64,000 bases of DNA from Leptospira alstonii serovar Sichuan str. 79601 (GCF_000347175.1 NZ_ANIK01000016.1:175426-239425), one strand, 5' to 3'. Shown: positions 1-20,220, numbered from the stretch's first letter. The notes: a model not told the origin generated them from the letters alone. Translations and numbers: made by a program.

Positions 1-1
1 C

Positions 2-1417
2 GGTAACTCCGGTTCTTCCTCCGGAACCACCGATACAAATGTAAGTTCCAATAACGAATCAAGTTCTTCTTCGGGAACCGGAAACGATACGAGTACAAGT
101 GTAGGTTCGAATAACGGTTCTTCTTCGGAAATTACCGGTGTGATTACCGTAACCGATCAAATAGGAAGTATTCCCTTTACGTATAACACGGTACAAACGA
201 TTCCTTTGAATATAATCGTAACGGATAAACAATCCAAACCGATTTCCGGAGCGACTATTATCGTTTACGATAACTTAGGCAATATACTCTTTCAGGGAAT
301 TTCAAACGGCATCGGGAAGGTTACGGGAAGTATCACCGTAGCAACTACGTTAGGTGAAATCACTGTGGAGATTGCGGCAGGTGCGGAATCGATTTCCAAC
401 GTAATCCCGTTGAACAATGTGGTCGAAATCAATCGTGAGATAAAATACGAGATTCCCCTTCCGGTTGTAACCGCTCCGGCCGACGCCGATAAGGACGGTG
501 TTCCCGATAGTTTGGATGCGTATCCGCAAGATCCGGTTCGTTCTTCTTTGATTCGAATTCCAGCGGAAGGAATCAGTACCGTAGCCTACGAAGATCAATA
601 TCCCAGCGCGGGGGACGCGGACTTAAACGACTACGTCCTTCATATTCACAACGAAGAGGACTTGAACACGGCTGGGGATGTGATTCGCCTGAGGGGAACG
701 TACCAACACGTTGCGCGGGAAGCCGGGAATAAACATACTCTATTTCTAAAACTTCCGGTTCCCGTAGGAGCTACGTTTTCAAGAAAAGTGATCAGAGAGG
801 ACGGAAAAGTTATCACCGAGTTGACGACAAAAACCGTGTCCGCTTCCGATCTCAATCAGGGAATTCAAATTCACGAAGAATCCAATAAAACCACGTCCAA
901 CCCCAACGTAAATCCGGGCGGTGTCTACAAACCGGGACATATCGCTACGATCGAGATCGTGTTTAATACTCCGGTGAAAAAGGCGGTTCTCGGAAGTTAT
1001 CCGTACGATATCTTTATCAAGGTTGCCCATACCGGAAAAGAGATTCACTTTCCCGGACTTTATAAAAACACAAACGGAACGGACAAGTATCTGGATTCCA
1101 ACAAGTTCCCTTGGGCGATTTTGGTTCCGGGAGCTTGGAAATATCCGTACGAGGGTATGGACATCCGTAAGGAATCTCAAACCGGTTATCGGGAATTCAA
1201 TCTTTGGGTGGCGTCTAACGGAGCGTCTTACAAAGACTGGTATAAACACATTACAAATCAAGCAAAGGTGTTCCCGGTTCCGGATGAGGATTCGGAGCTG
1301 ATGGGGTTCTTGTTGTATTCCGTGAAAAAGAATGCGATTCTTGTCGCGGTTTTACTGATGGTTGCCGGTGCGATCGCCGCGTATATTTTAAAAAGAAGAG
1401 TTCTTTCCCGGGCCTAA
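2..1417 (+). CDS. LruC-domain surface protein, 5'-truncated by the window edge
   Basis: The frame is open from base 2, so the true start lies left of the window. The first visible ~45 residues are Ser/Gly/Asn/Thr-rich low-complexity linker, followed by a bacterial Ig-like or carboxypeptidase-regulatory-like stretch (PISGATIIVYDNLGN). Next comes a thrombospondin-type acidic motif (DADKDGVPDSLDAYPQDP), which typically opens the LruC domain, and the domain fills the rest. The extreme C-terminus is a hydrophobic helix followed by KRR, suggesting a C-terminal membrane anchor. LruC proteins are leptospiral envelope antigens, named from equine uveitis work. The next gene encodes a PrsW-like membrane protease. 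Family call is confident; topology is inferred. Confidence 0.85.
   Translation, partial: GNSGSSSGTTDTNVSSNNESSSSSGTGNDTSTSVGSNNGSSSEITGVITVTDQIGSIPFTYNTVQTIPLNIIVTDKQSKPISGATIIVYDNLGNILFQGISNGIGKVTGSITVATTLGEITVEIAAGAESISNVIPLNNVVEINREIKYEIPLPVVTAPADADKDGVPDSLDAYPQDPVRSSLIRIPAEGISTVAYEDQYPSAGDADLNDYVLHIHNEEDLNTAGDVIRLRGTYQHVAREAGNKHTLFLKLPVPVGATFSRKVIREDGKVITELTTKTVSASDLNQGIQIHEESNKTTSNPNVNPGGVYKPGHIATIEIVFNTPVKKAVLGSYPYDIFIKVAHTGKEIHFPGLYKNTNGTDKYLDSNKFPWAILVPGAWKYPYEGMDIRKESQTGYREFNLWVASNGASYKDWYKHITNQAKVFPVPDEDSELMGFLLYSVKKNAILVAVLLMVAGAIAAYILKRRVLSRA
11..130 (+). repeat. Imperfect tandem repeat encoding a Ser/Gly/Asn linker
   Basis: Two units of about 50-54 bp beginning ggttcttcctccgga / agttcttcttcggga, plus the start of a third (ggttcttcttcgga), lie head to tail inside the LruC-protein gene. 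They encode 17-18-residue repeats of the form SSSGT-(N)DT-V-SNN. More copies may lie left of the window. Copy number could vary between strains by slippage. Confidence 0.7.
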
Positions 1418-1461
1418 TTCGGTAAAAAGAAAGGGGGCATATTCCGATACTTAAGGGGAAT

Positions 1462-4945
<3,484 letters not shown>

Positions 4946-5042
4946 GTTGAAAATACGGCTTCCGAAAAATCAGGAAGACTCCCTTTTTTATAAAAAAATT
5001 GTTCGGTTTAGATGATAAGATGAACGGAAGGCGAACTTAGAA

Positions 5043-5498
<456 letters not shown>

Positions 5499-5515
5499 CC
5501 TGTTGCCTGGAAACC

Positions 5516-5680
<165 letters not shown>

Positions 5681-6062
5681 GGCGCTAATTTCTCGATTTC
5701 AATAAATTCCTCATAGTAAGACGGAAATAACCCGCGCTTTTAGTCCAACTTTTCTGAAAATTTGGAAATTAGGTCCTAAAAGATCCTACTGGAGGTTGTT
5801 ATTCCGCTATAAAATGGGAGAGGTCCTAAAAATCAAGGAGGATTAGAGAAAATTCGCGAAAAAGAATGAGTTTTTAGAATGAGTAGAACGGTAATAAGAC
5901 AAGGAACAAAGAGACTTCTTGAGAATGTAGGTTTTAGTGGATAGTCTCAAGCCAGTTCCACAGGCAGCAGAGCGCTGCCTGTGGCTTCCAACGAATTTGG
6001 GGAACCGCGCCTGAACTCAATGTTGTTTCTTAGGAGGGATCAGTAATGAAATATAAAGAGTC
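5681..6062. other. Intergenic stretch without recognisable gene
   Basis: About 380 bases upstream of rpmG, AT-rich, without a convincing reading frame or tRNA. It contains a perfect hairpin (5958-5984) and one copy of a GTTTTAGTGGATAG motif near 5931 that recurs near 7682 and, in shorter form, near 28148. Confidence 0.5.
5958..5984. repeat. Perfect 11-bp hairpin
   Basis: CCACAGGCAGC and GCTGCCTGTGG are exact reverse complements separated by AGAGC. It is GC-rich in AT-rich surroundings. No T-run follows on either strand, so it is not a standard intrinsic terminator. Function unknown. Confidence 0.75.
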
Positions 6063-6086
6063 GAGAATTAATTTTTCAACAACTCT
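6063..6086 (-). repeat. Isolated end of the 101-bp inverted-repeat element
   Basis: Read on the minus strand, this 24-base string starts AGAGTTGTTGAAAAATT and is identical to bases 47071-47094. It matches the terminal repeat of the full elements at 48842-48942 and 53989-54089. No second terminus is recognisable nearby, so this is a solo end or decayed copy. Confidence 0.7.
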
Positions 6087-6124
6087 TAATGACAAAAAAA
6101 TTCGAATTACCAACGTTTTACATC

Positions 6125-6840
6125 TCAATCAATGGAGTCTTCTATGATTCCATTATTATTTTTCTTCTTTTTACTGCCGCCCAGATACCGGATCTGACAA
6201 TTTTCCTGGCAATCGTCGTGTTGTCCAAGACACATAAAAGTTCCCAAAACGAGGCTTCCATTCAATGTAGGAATCTGCCTTTGATTTTTAAAAGAAATCG
6301 AATAAGCTCCTGCAGCTCCTGAAGAGCATCGGAGATATAAATAACTACGATTGTTTTTTGTAAATTGAATCGGAGTAGAAGAAAGATTCCCTAACGATTG
6401 AAGCGTCGAACTTGGAACCGCATCGGGATTGAATTGAGAATTTCCGAGATAAGCCGTGCAGATTACGGAACCGGAGAGTAACTCAACACTCGACGTATCT
6501 TGATTGTTGTAAAAGACAAGACTAAGCGAAAATATATCAATATCGTTGGGAGCAGAAATCCCCGCATTCAACTTTAAACTTTTTCCGGAATACACCGAGG
6601 AAACATCGATATTTTCAGACATGCTAAAAGAATTATTATTGAAAGATACTTCGGCCACTTCCTGTGGAGGGGCTTCCGGGGTGACTACCGTGGCGGATGT
6701 CGCCACAGTCAATCCCGTAAAACAATCGTTTTTTCGTTTTTCACATTTTGACTTACAAACTTCGTAGCTACTAAAACCGTTACTACAAGAAAAGAAAATC
6801 AAATCAAAAAAGAAATTAGATAAGAATATGTAAATTTCAT
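6125..6840 (-). pseudogene. Cys-rich lipoprotein gene frameshifted in its signal peptide
   Basis: From ATG 6840 the frame reads MKFTYSYLISFLI and then stops. The main frame (to 6125, about 225 codons) continues with IFFSCSNG. The join contains a tandem duplication GATTTGATTT; removing one 5-bp copy gives MKFTYSYLISFLIFFSC, a canonical spirochaetal lipoprotein signal. The intact reading would be a lipoprotein of about 238 residues with Cys clusters near both ends (CKSKCEKRKNDC and CLGQHDDCQENC). A TTG at 6802 could restart the frame but would give no signal peptide. Either a recent pseudogene or a slippage-switchable gene; the two-copy repeat makes frequent switching uncertain. Function unknown. 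Confidence 0.7.
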
Positions 6841-7361
6841 AAATTATACATATTTTAAAATTTATATATTACGTAAATAATAAATTTAAACGGAAATGTT
6901 AAGCGAAATTGTTCTATTGATTCAAAAAACATTTGAGAGTCTATTGTAATAAAAACCGAATCGGATTTTCGCTATTATTTCTTTGTTTTGCAACAAACTA
7001 CTCCTCTGAAAAACTGCTTGAAATCGGACTTCAAGTCCGTATCCGATAAAACGAAACGATTCTTTTCATCAGGAAGTTCGTTCTGTTTACAGTTTACAAA
7101 ATTAAAGAATTCGTTTGCGCTCCCTCGTGAAACTTTCAAAGGCCTCAAAAGAAACCTTTTCTTAAATTGATACCGTATTCCAAATAAGCTTTTAAACAAC
7201 AGCTCATTTGCATCCAACCTTAACAGTTCATATAAGAACCGTCTAATGCAGTTTGCGATTCCTTTCAACCTGATTCGGTGATCTTTACGAGTGTGAAATT
7301 CGAATCCAAGGATTCAAAAAGTGTAGCGTCCTAGAAAAAATTATTATAAAAAGGAAGGTCA
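6841..7361. other. AT-rich stretch without a supported gene
   Basis: Markedly more AT-rich than the rest of the window. The only longer frame (minus strand 7268-6975, TTG start) lacks a ribosome-binding site and any family motif. Together with the broken lipoprotein and the transposase remnant it looks like decayed accessory DNA. Confidence 0.5.
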
Positions 7362-7427
7362 ATGGCAACGATCAAACGTTACAGTGAAGCGTTCAAGGGA
7401 AAAGTAATCCAGGAAATAGCTGAATGA
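7362..7427 (+). pseudogene. Remnant of an IS3-type transposase OrfA (first 21 codons)
   Basis: ATG 7362, preceded by AAGGAAGG, encodes MATIKRYSEAFKGKVIQEIAE and then stops. The sequence is a typical N-terminus of the helix-turn-helix OrfA of IS3-family elements (IKRYSxEFKxKVI). Nothing of the remaining OrfA or OrfB follows, so this is a truncated relic. Family assignment rests only on this short segment. Confidence 0.6.
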
Positions 7428-7682
7428 AAAATATCCTCTCGTTCTTTTTTCAACGACAATCGGAATATCGAATTCCCTTGTTCTGTGTCGTTGCTTCCAC
7501 GGAAATCGATTCGGTCTTTGAGAGTTCGCTTAGGCCGGGGATCGTGTTTTTCTCGCAGGTCCAATTTACGGTGTTTGTTTGAACGTTTAGATTTCCGCAT
7601 CCTCCTATAAAACTCAGATTGCGATCGTTAGGCAAACAAGAATATATCGATTTTTTTGTTTAAGCAGGATTGGGTCCGGGCG

Positions 7683-7716
7683 TTTTAGTGGATAGGTTTT
7701 AGGATCAGTGGATAGT
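7683..7716 (+). repeat. Two copies of the AGTGGATAG motif
   Basis: TTTTAGTGGATAGG and ATCAGTGGATAGTGG lie about 22 bp apart. The same core occurs near 5934 and at both arms of the inverted repeat near 28148-28238. Function unknown. Confidence 0.5.
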
Positions 7717-7755
7717 GGTTTTCCGAATATTCAGATTTTATTGTATTTGAGACAA

Positions 7756-7901
7756 CCGGGCTCCGGGCCTTTTCCCGAAAGAGTAGCCCGGCGAAGGGGA
7801 AGCGAAAGACGCGCGATCAGATGTCAGGAATCAGGTTGATCGCGAAGAGATCCTTAGTAAAGGATACATAACGCGTCTGAAGCGAGGGGAAGGCTTTCCC
7901 C
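7756..7901. other. Dense block of inverted repeats (candidate structured RNA)
   Basis: In order: CCGGGCT 7756-7762 pairs with AGCCCGG 7785-7791; AGACGCG 7807-7813 pairs with CGCGTCT 7872-7878. The latter encloses GCGATCA 7813-7819 / TGATCGC 7837-7843 (sharing one base with the outer arm) and ATCCTT 7850-7855 / AAGGAT 7860-7865 with an AGTA loop. GGGGAA 7886-7891 pairs with TTCCCC 7896-7901. All arms are exact. The block has no reading frame and is GC-rich between AT-rich flanks. It could be a small RNA, a terminator array or a mobile repeat; no known family was recognised. Confidence 0.5.
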
Positions 7902-8051
7902 CACCCTAACATCCGACTCCCTAACAACCTATCACTACAATAGACGCGGTCCATAGAGTCGTTTTTTCTCGAAGATTCGATCGGGCTCGTTTGTATTTAA
8001 CGGTTTTCTAATGCTTTAACTGGTTGTCATGGCGACGTTAGTCCGCATGAT

Positions 8052-8243
8052 ATGAAAATAATCATGTACGAAGGGTGCCAAAAGTTTGCAATGAGCGGAC
8101 AAAACAAAGTGAAACTTGCGGATACGGAATTTTATGGCGGCGAGTATAAATTTGACCAAACATTTCATAACGGGCCGAAAGAGTTTCTTGAATTTGCAAA
8201 AAAGTTATGGAACGAAAACATAATGCAGACATCGGGAGAATAA
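8052..8243 (+). CDS. Small ORF of unknown function, possibly a gene fragment
   Basis: 63 residues (MKIIMYEGCQKFAMSGQ... to IMQTSGE). The frame is open upstream to about 8001, encoding a plausible TGCHGDVSPHD, and after the stop the same frame reads on sensibly (THEQIDRCFEDYHSNGN) for about 30 codons. That suggests the remains of a longer gene rather than a genuine small protein. No convincing ribosome-binding site and no recognised domain. Confidence 0.3.
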   Translation: MKIIMYEGCQKFAMSGQNKVKLADTEFYGGEYKFDQTFHNGPKEFLEFAKKLWNENIMQTSGE

Positions 8244-8306
8244 ACGCACGAACAAATCGATCGGTGTTTTGAGGATTATCACTCAAACGGCAATACGAGA
8301 AATCTT

Positions 8307-9254
8307 TCATTCTTCCTGCGTCCTTTTTCTCCAGAAAGCCGCAAGTAAACTTCCAATCAGGGAGTGTACGAGACTTGAAATTGCGGCTGGGATTGCAACT
8401 AACGGATCGGAAAAATTATTTCTGGAAAGAACAACTCCCAGGCCGGAGTTCTGCATCCCTACTTCGATCGAAATCGTTCTGGATGTTTTTCGTTTTCGGA
8501 TTAGAAACCAGGACAAAAGGTAACCGAAAAAGAATCCGGATGCGTGTAGGCTCACTACGGCTACGATCAAAATTTCCGCAGACTGAATGATCTTATCTCT
8601 TCCGGCTCCGAGAATAGAAGAGACGATCATAGTAATCAATAAAACCGCAACCAAGGGTGAGACGGTTTGAATCCTTTTGGAAACTTCGGGCAAATACAAG
8701 TTGAGCAACACTCCCAGTGCAACCGGAAGAATCACGACCTGAAACGTGTCCAAAAAAAGTCCTCCCGCGGATGCCTCCACACCCTTCCCGATCAAAAATA
8801 GAGTGAGGATCGGAGTCATAAACACGGAAAGAATTGTCGATGCCGCAGTCATGGAAACCGAAAGAGCCAAATCTCCTTTTGCGAGATAAGTAATCACGTT
8901 AGACGCAACACCACCGGGACAACAAGAAACGACGATAAGCCCGGTAGCCAACGGAACGGGTAAATCGAGTAGAATTCCGATCCCCCATCCGGAAATCGGC
9001 ATGACCGTGTATTGCAAAAACACTCCTGCAAAAACCGGAATCGGAGTTTTAAAAACTTCCTTGAAGTCTTGGGGTAAAAGTGTGATTCCCATTCCGAGCA
9101 TCGTGACTCCGAGACCGTATGTGATCCATGGCCCTGTGAACCAGGTAAACCAATGAGGGAAGAAAAAAGAAACAATCGCTCCGGTGAGAACCCAGACCGG
9201 AAATAGGAGCGTGCCGATTTTACCGACTTTTTGCAGTTTGTTGGTCGTCATCAT
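8307..9254 (-). CDS. Bile acid:sodium symporter (BASS)-family transporter
   Basis: 315 residues with about nine to ten hydrophobic helices. The family hallmarks are present: CCPGGVASNVITYLAKGD in the first half and the crossover segment EVGMQNSGLG in the second. BASS proteins are inner-membrane sodium-coupled importers of organic anions; bacterial members carry bile acids, pantoate or keto acids, and the substrate cannot be read from the sequence. It starts with two consecutive Met codons. A copy of the dispersed ~135-bp repeat lies between it and the aminotransferase-fold gene upstream, so the two are probably separate units. Confidence 0.88.
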   Translation of the reverse strand: MMTTNKLQKVGKIGTLLFPVWVLTGAIVSFFFPHWFTWFTGPWITYGLGVTMLGMGITLLPQDFKEVFKTPIPVFAGVFLQYTVMPISGWGIGILLDLPVPLATGLIVVSCCPGGVASNVITYLAKGDLALSVSMTAASTILSVFMTPILTLFLIGKGVEASAGGLFLDTFQVVILPVALGVLLNLYLPEVSKRIQTVSPLVAVLLITMIVSSILGAGRDKIIQSAEILIVAVVSLHASGFFFGYLLSWFLIRKRKTSRTISIEVGMQNSGLGVVLSRNNFSDPLVAIPAAISSLVHSLIGSLLAAFWRKRTQEE

Positions 9255-9357
9255 TGAGGTTTTTGAGCGCTCCGATCTTTAACTCAGTGCGACCTTTCTA
9301 TCATAAACCAACCCCACAAGTTAAGAAGGTTTTTGGAATCAGAAGGATTAAAAACGC

Positions 9358-9493
<136 letters not shown>

Positions 9494-9530
9494 GCCCCAC
9501 CACCCAAAATCAAGGTCGCATTGAAGAAAC

Positions 9531-10688
<1,158 letters not shown>

Positions 10689-10697
10689 TCTAACCGA

Positions 10698-11468
<771 letters not shown>

Positions 11469-11530
11469 AATAAGATTCCTCCGGATTTCTTTGCTATCTT
11501 AGTTATGTTAGGGACCGAATCAATAATTAT

Positions 11531-12217
<687 letters not shown>

Positions 12218-12245
12218 CTAAGAATCGAGAAAACAAAGAGGGAAT

Positions 12246-13235
12246 ATGGGGCATTGGAGTTCGGGAGAATGGATCTTAGGCGTTGTTTTTACGGTGGTTT
12301 TAGGTCTTCTCGTTTATCTGGATCTCTTCGTCCTCAATAAAAGAGCGCACAAGATTCCTCTCAGAGAATCCGTTTATTGGTCCCTCTTTTGGTTCAGTCT
12401 TGCGATTTCGTTTAGCATTTTAATCTATGTGATGGACCAATCGCCGAGCGATCCGGATCGAGGAAAAACCAAAGCGCTTGAGTTCGTCACCGGTTATCTT
12501 CTGGAATATTCCCTTTCCGTGGACAATCTTTTTGTCTTTATCATGATTTTTCAGAAGTTTCGGATAACACCTCAGTATCAACCTTTGATTTTGAAATGGG
12601 GAATCATCGGAGCTTTGATCTTTCGTGCGATTATGATTTTTGTCGGAGCGGGACTCGTCTCTCAGTTCAATTGGATTCTTTATTTATTCGGAATCCTTCT
12701 TCTGTATACGGCGGTGAAGATGTTCGTTCATCAGGAAGAGGAAGACTTTCATCCGGAATCTTCTCCCGTAATCAAGTTCGCAAAGAAAATCCTTCCGTTG
12801 AGTCAAATACAACATCCGGAAAAGTTCGTGGTCAAGGAACACGGCAAATATCTTTTTACTTCCACGTTCATCACGTTACTCATCGTTGAATTCAGCGATA
12901 TCATGTTTGCGCTCGATTCGATTCCGGCGATCTTTTCGATCACGACCGACGCGTTCATCGTTTATACTTCCAATATCTTTGCGATCCTCGGACTTCGTTC
13001 CTTGTATTTTATGCTTTCTGGCGTGATGGAACTTTTTATTTTTCTGAAAAAAGGAGTTTCGGTTCTTTTAGCGTTCGTGGGAGTGAAACTTCTTCTCCCG
13101 CTTTTTTCTACGTATGTTTTCGGACATGAGGTCCACATTCCGATTTTGGTTTCTTTGGGAGTCATTTTGGGAACGCTTACGCTTTCTATTTTGGCATCGG
13201 TTCCCCATTATCTCAAAAACAAAAATGAAACTTAA
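12246..13235 (+). CDS. TerC/Alx-family integral membrane protein
   Basis: 329 residues, about nine helices. Characteristic pieces are YLDLFVLNKRAHKIPLRES, EYSLSVDNLFVFIMIFQKF and the mirrored EFSDIMFALDSIPAIFSIT, each with membrane-embedded acidic residues. The family includes Alx and TerC, linked to Mn2+ export and to loading exported metalloproteins. The intergenic space upstream is too short for the pH/Mn-responsive leader found before E. coli alx. The gene ends 88 bp before mutA. Confidence 0.9.
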   Translation: MGHWSSGEWILGVVFTVVLGLLVYLDLFVLNKRAHKIPLRESVYWSLFWFSLAISFSILIYVMDQSPSDPDRGKTKALEFVTGYLLEYSLSVDNLFVFIMIFQKFRITPQYQPLILKWGIIGALIFRAIMIFVGAGLVSQFNWILYLFGILLLYTAVKMFVHQEEEDFHPESSPVIKFAKKILPLSQIQHPEKFVVKEHGKYLFTSTFITLLIVEFSDIMFALDSIPAIFSITTDAFIVYTSNIFAILGLRSLYFMLSGVMELFIFLKKGVSVLLAFVGVKLLLPLFSTYVFGHEVHIPILVSLGVILGTLTLSILASVPHYLKNKNET

Positions 13236-13268
13236 GAACGGGTTTTTGACTTTACACCGGAGTCTTAC

Positions 13269-13292
13269 AAGGTTCCCTAGAAAGAGAACCTT
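13269..13292 (+). promoter_or_regulatory. Short hairpin ahead of mutA
   Basis: AAGGTTC and GAACCTT pair around a 10-base loop, 31 bp before the mutA start and 33 bp after the TerC-like gene. No T-run follows. It could be an operator or mRNA-stability hairpin; evidence is structural only. Confidence 0.35.
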
Positions 13293-13323
13293 ATAGAAAC
13301 TTCTCAAAAAAGAGAAAAACAAA

Positions 13324-17393
<4,070 letters not shown>

Positions 17394-17401
17394 GGGATGA
17401 A

Positions 17402-18454
17402 TTGCCTTTGAGCGGCGGCGAAAAATCCGGGATTCCTTCGAGCGTCCGATCCACCGGAATTTCCAGAAAGGCTCTTCCTTCTGCGGAGGAATTCGTAAAA
17501 GGAATTCTCGCCGGAGATCGCGTTATGCTCAGTCGTGCGATTACTCTCGTCGAAAGCTCGCGTAACGATCATAAAGAACTTGCAGAAAAGATAATAGAGG
17601 CCTGCCTCCCCCATTCCGGTAAATCGATTCGGATTGGAATCACCGGAATTCCCGGAGTGGGAAAGAGCACATTCATCGAAGCCTTCGGGATGTATACGAT
17701 TTCCCAAGGAAAAAAATTAGCCGTATTGACCATCGATCCTTCCAGTCGGATTTCGGGAGGAAGTATTCTCGGAGATAAAACGAGAATGTCCGAACTTTCC
17801 AGAAACGAATCCGCGTTCATTCGCCCTTCTCCCTCCGGGGATTCTTTGGGCGGAGTTGCGCGTAAGACGAGAGAGACGATTTATCTCTGCGAAGCCGCCG
17901 GTTTTGATACGATCTTTGTGGAAACCGTCGGAGTCGGACAATCGGAGACCGCGGTTCATTCGATGGTGGATTTGTTTTTGCTTCTTCTCATCGCGGGAGC
18001 CGGAGACGAATTGCAAGGAATCAAACGAGGAATCATGGAGATGGCGGATCTCTTTGCGGTCACAAAGGCTGATGGGGACAACAAGACAAGGGCCGAAGTC
18101 ACGAGAGTCGAAACACAATCCGCAATCCATTTTTTTCCCGCACACGAAAACGGATGGATTCCAAAAGTGTTATCTTGTTCCTCGCTTTCCGGAGAAGGAA
18201 TCGGCGATATTTGGAATCAGATCCAAGAATATGAGAAAACCCTAAAGTCCAACGGACACTTTGAAATTAGAAGGACCAATCAAGCTATGTATTGGCTGGA
18301 AGAAACGGTGAGTGAACATCTAATGGAAGACTTTTATACTCGGATGAAAGATCTCTATCGGGATATGGAAGACAAAGTGAGTCGCCATAACATCAGTTCC
18401 TTTCAGGCTGCGGAAAAATTGATCGACGAGTACACCAAACGGATCCAGAAATAA
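17402..18454 (+). CDS. meaB: MeaB/ArgK-type GTPase, methylmalonyl-CoA mutase chaperone
   Basis: 350 residues, G3E-family P-loop GTPase: Walker A in GIPGVGKSTFIEA, ETVGVGQSE as Walker B/switch region, and TKADGD as the base-recognition motif. MeaB protects and reloads the mutase with adenosylcobalamin. The start is TTG at 17402, well spaced from AAGGG (17392-17396) that overlaps the mutB stop; no ATG fits. Third gene of the mut operon. About 300 bp of non-coding DNA follow. Confidence 0.92.
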   Translation: MPLSGGEKSGIPSSVRSTGISRKALPSAEEFVKGILAGDRVMLSRAITLVESSRNDHKELAEKIIEACLPHSGKSIRIGITGIPGVGKSTFIEAFGMYTISQGKKLAVLTIDPSSRISGGSILGDKTRMSELSRNESAFIRPSPSGDSLGGVARKTRETIYLCEAAGFDTIFVETVGVGQSETAVHSMVDLFLLLLIAGAGDELQGIKRGIMEMADLFAVTKADGDNKTRAEVTRVETQSAIHFFPAHENGWIPKVLSCSSLSGEGIGDIWNQIQEYEKTLKSNGHFEIRRTNQAMYWLEETVSEHLMEDFYTRMKDLYRDMEDKVSRHNISSFQAAEKLIDEYTKRIQK

Positions 18455-18646
18455 ATCGCTTCAGACCCGCAAAGTGTAGGATTTGTTCCCGAAACTACCT
18501 CAGTCCCATCCCAAACATCTTTTTTTTCGAATCCCATTTTTTTCCAAACGGGAACTTTTTTTCTATGAGATTGTCATTCTTTTCGGAAAATGAAGAATAC
18601 AATTCATTAAAAGGACCGATCCGGCAAGCTAGTAAAAAAATTATTC

Positions 18647-18685
18647 TTGCACGTATATCTAACAGATAGTATCTGACAGATATAC
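18647..18685 (+). promoter_or_regulatory. Long palindromic operator over the promoter of the TonB locus
   Basis: Bases 18653-18685 form a 33-bp palindrome with 14 of 16 arm positions matching, centred on 18669; the inner CAGATA-G-TATCTG is perfect. TTGCAC (18647-18652) and TATCTG (18670-18675) are spaced by exactly 17 bp and could be -35 and -10, placing half of the palindrome in the spacer. The inner 6-1-6 core is compatible with a Fur/PerR-type or a TetR-type dimer site. It lies about 70 bp before the first lipoprotein gene. Confidence 0.6.
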
Positions 18686-18755
18686 TAACCCAAAGTATTA
18701 CAAATAGAAATCATTTTGGGAATATTCGAGCTTACCAGGGTCGCAGGCAGGTACC

Positions 18756-19104
<349 letters not shown>

Positions 19105-19133
<29 letters not shown>

Positions 19134-19782
19134 AGATCTGACGCCGCGGCGAACTCTCAAGCGCCCCATCGCAAGTGTTACGTTGAGTCCGGAAAGCAGC
19201 GACTTACGTTTAGGTGGATTCTCCGTTTCGAGTTTTTCTTCGTTTCAGATCGGTTTCTTTGCGATTATTCTCTTTTTTGTCTTTGGGAATTGTATGGGAG
19301 CTACTTTGTTTTCTCCCGGAGGAAGAGTGCGTTCACCGGCTCTTTACGATTCGGCGACGATCATTCGCACTGCCGGATACGATATCCTAGACGAATCGGA
19401 GGGCGAGTCTTCTACGTTCTTTGTTCTCGGAATGATTCCCGTTACGAATCCGATTAGCGTCGATTATGCGCTTAGCCAGGCGGTTCAAAAAGTTCCGGGG
19501 GGAAGAAGCCTCGTGGGTATCAAGGTTTGGCACGAGACACACGTTATGTTTCCTCTCGGAACCGTTTCCGTCTTAAAAGTAAGAGGAAGCGTAATCGGAA
19601 ATAAGGAAGAAGCCGAAAGATTGAAATTGGAACAGCAAAAAAAAGAATCTTCGGGCGAAGACTCGATTTCTACTAAAGATGAAAAACGAACCTCCGGAGG
19701 AATTTCCGTCGGCGGAGGAAACCGATCTTCCGATTCGCCTTCTTCGGGGGGAATTTCGGTCGGAGGAAAAAAGAAGAATTAG
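19105..19782 (+). CDS. Putative lipoprotein with Gly/Ser repeat tail
   Basis: About 225 residues from ATG 19105; an in-frame Met codon further upstream is less likely. An unusually long basic N-terminus precedes a hydrophobic stretch ending FVFGNC, a plausible lipobox, so the real start may be an internal TTG nearer to it. The central part (GATLFSPGGRVRSPALYDSATIIR ... FFVLGMIPVTNPISVDYAL) resembles bacterial TRL-like small lipoproteins. The tail has a repeated GGISVGGG / SSGGISVGG. Overlaps the gene before and abuts the gene after. Function unknown. Confidence 0.55.
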
Positions 19783-19783
19783 T

Positions 19784-20212
19784 ATGTTAAAATATTCTTT
19801 AATAGATTCTTCGAATTCGATAACGGCGGAAAAAACCGCCTTTGAACAAAAACGGAAACGTTTGCAGAAGTTCCGTTTGGTTTTCGTTTGTGTTTTGATT
19901 TCGATCGCGTTATCGCAAAATTGCGCGCAAGCCGAGGTCGTCTCGCCGAGCGATTCTCAGAGTCAGATCTACGCGGCGGCTAATTATTTGAGCAATAAGT
20001 GCGGAACTCCGATTCCGACTCCGATTCCGATCGTCGTGGAAGGGGTTCAACAAAGGAATCTGGATCTCTGCACGATCGCGATCACTCGATCGGAATGTCC
20101 TTTTGTTTCGTATCCTTTCGCTTGTGTTCTGATCTATGCCAATGATTCGTTAGGTGAAATTCCTTGGTATGTAAACTTTCAGGATATATTCGTAAAAACT
20201 AAAATACAGTAA
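19784..20212 (+). CDS. Small exported Cys-containing protein (putative lipoprotein)
   Basis: 142 residues from ATG 19784, immediately after the previous stop. A ~30-residue basic N-terminal extension leads to a hydrophobic segment (LVFVCVLISIALSQNC) with a lipobox-like end. The mature part has spaced cysteines (KCGTPIP, LDLCTIAITRSECPF, FACVL) that may form disulfides. It ends 8 bp before the TonB-dependent receptor gene and is presumably an accessory of that system. No family recognised. Confidence 0.55.
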   Translation: MLKYSLIDSSNSITAEKTAFEQKRKRLQKFRLVFVCVLISIALSQNCAQAEVVSPSDSQSQIYAAANYLSNKCGTPIPTPIPIVVEGVQQRNLDLCTIAITRSECPFVSYPFACVLIYANDSLGEIPWYVNFQDIFVKTKIQ

Positions 20213-20220
20213 GGCAGACG

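Noticed and set aside
6975..7268. 97-codon minus-strand frame in AT-rich DNA
   Set aside because: TTG start, no ribosome-binding site, no recognisable motif, and it sits among decayed sequences.
13269..13292. Cobalamin riboswitch before mutA
   Set aside because: Only 88 bp separate mutA from the preceding gene and no B12-box-like sequence is present; just a short hairpin.
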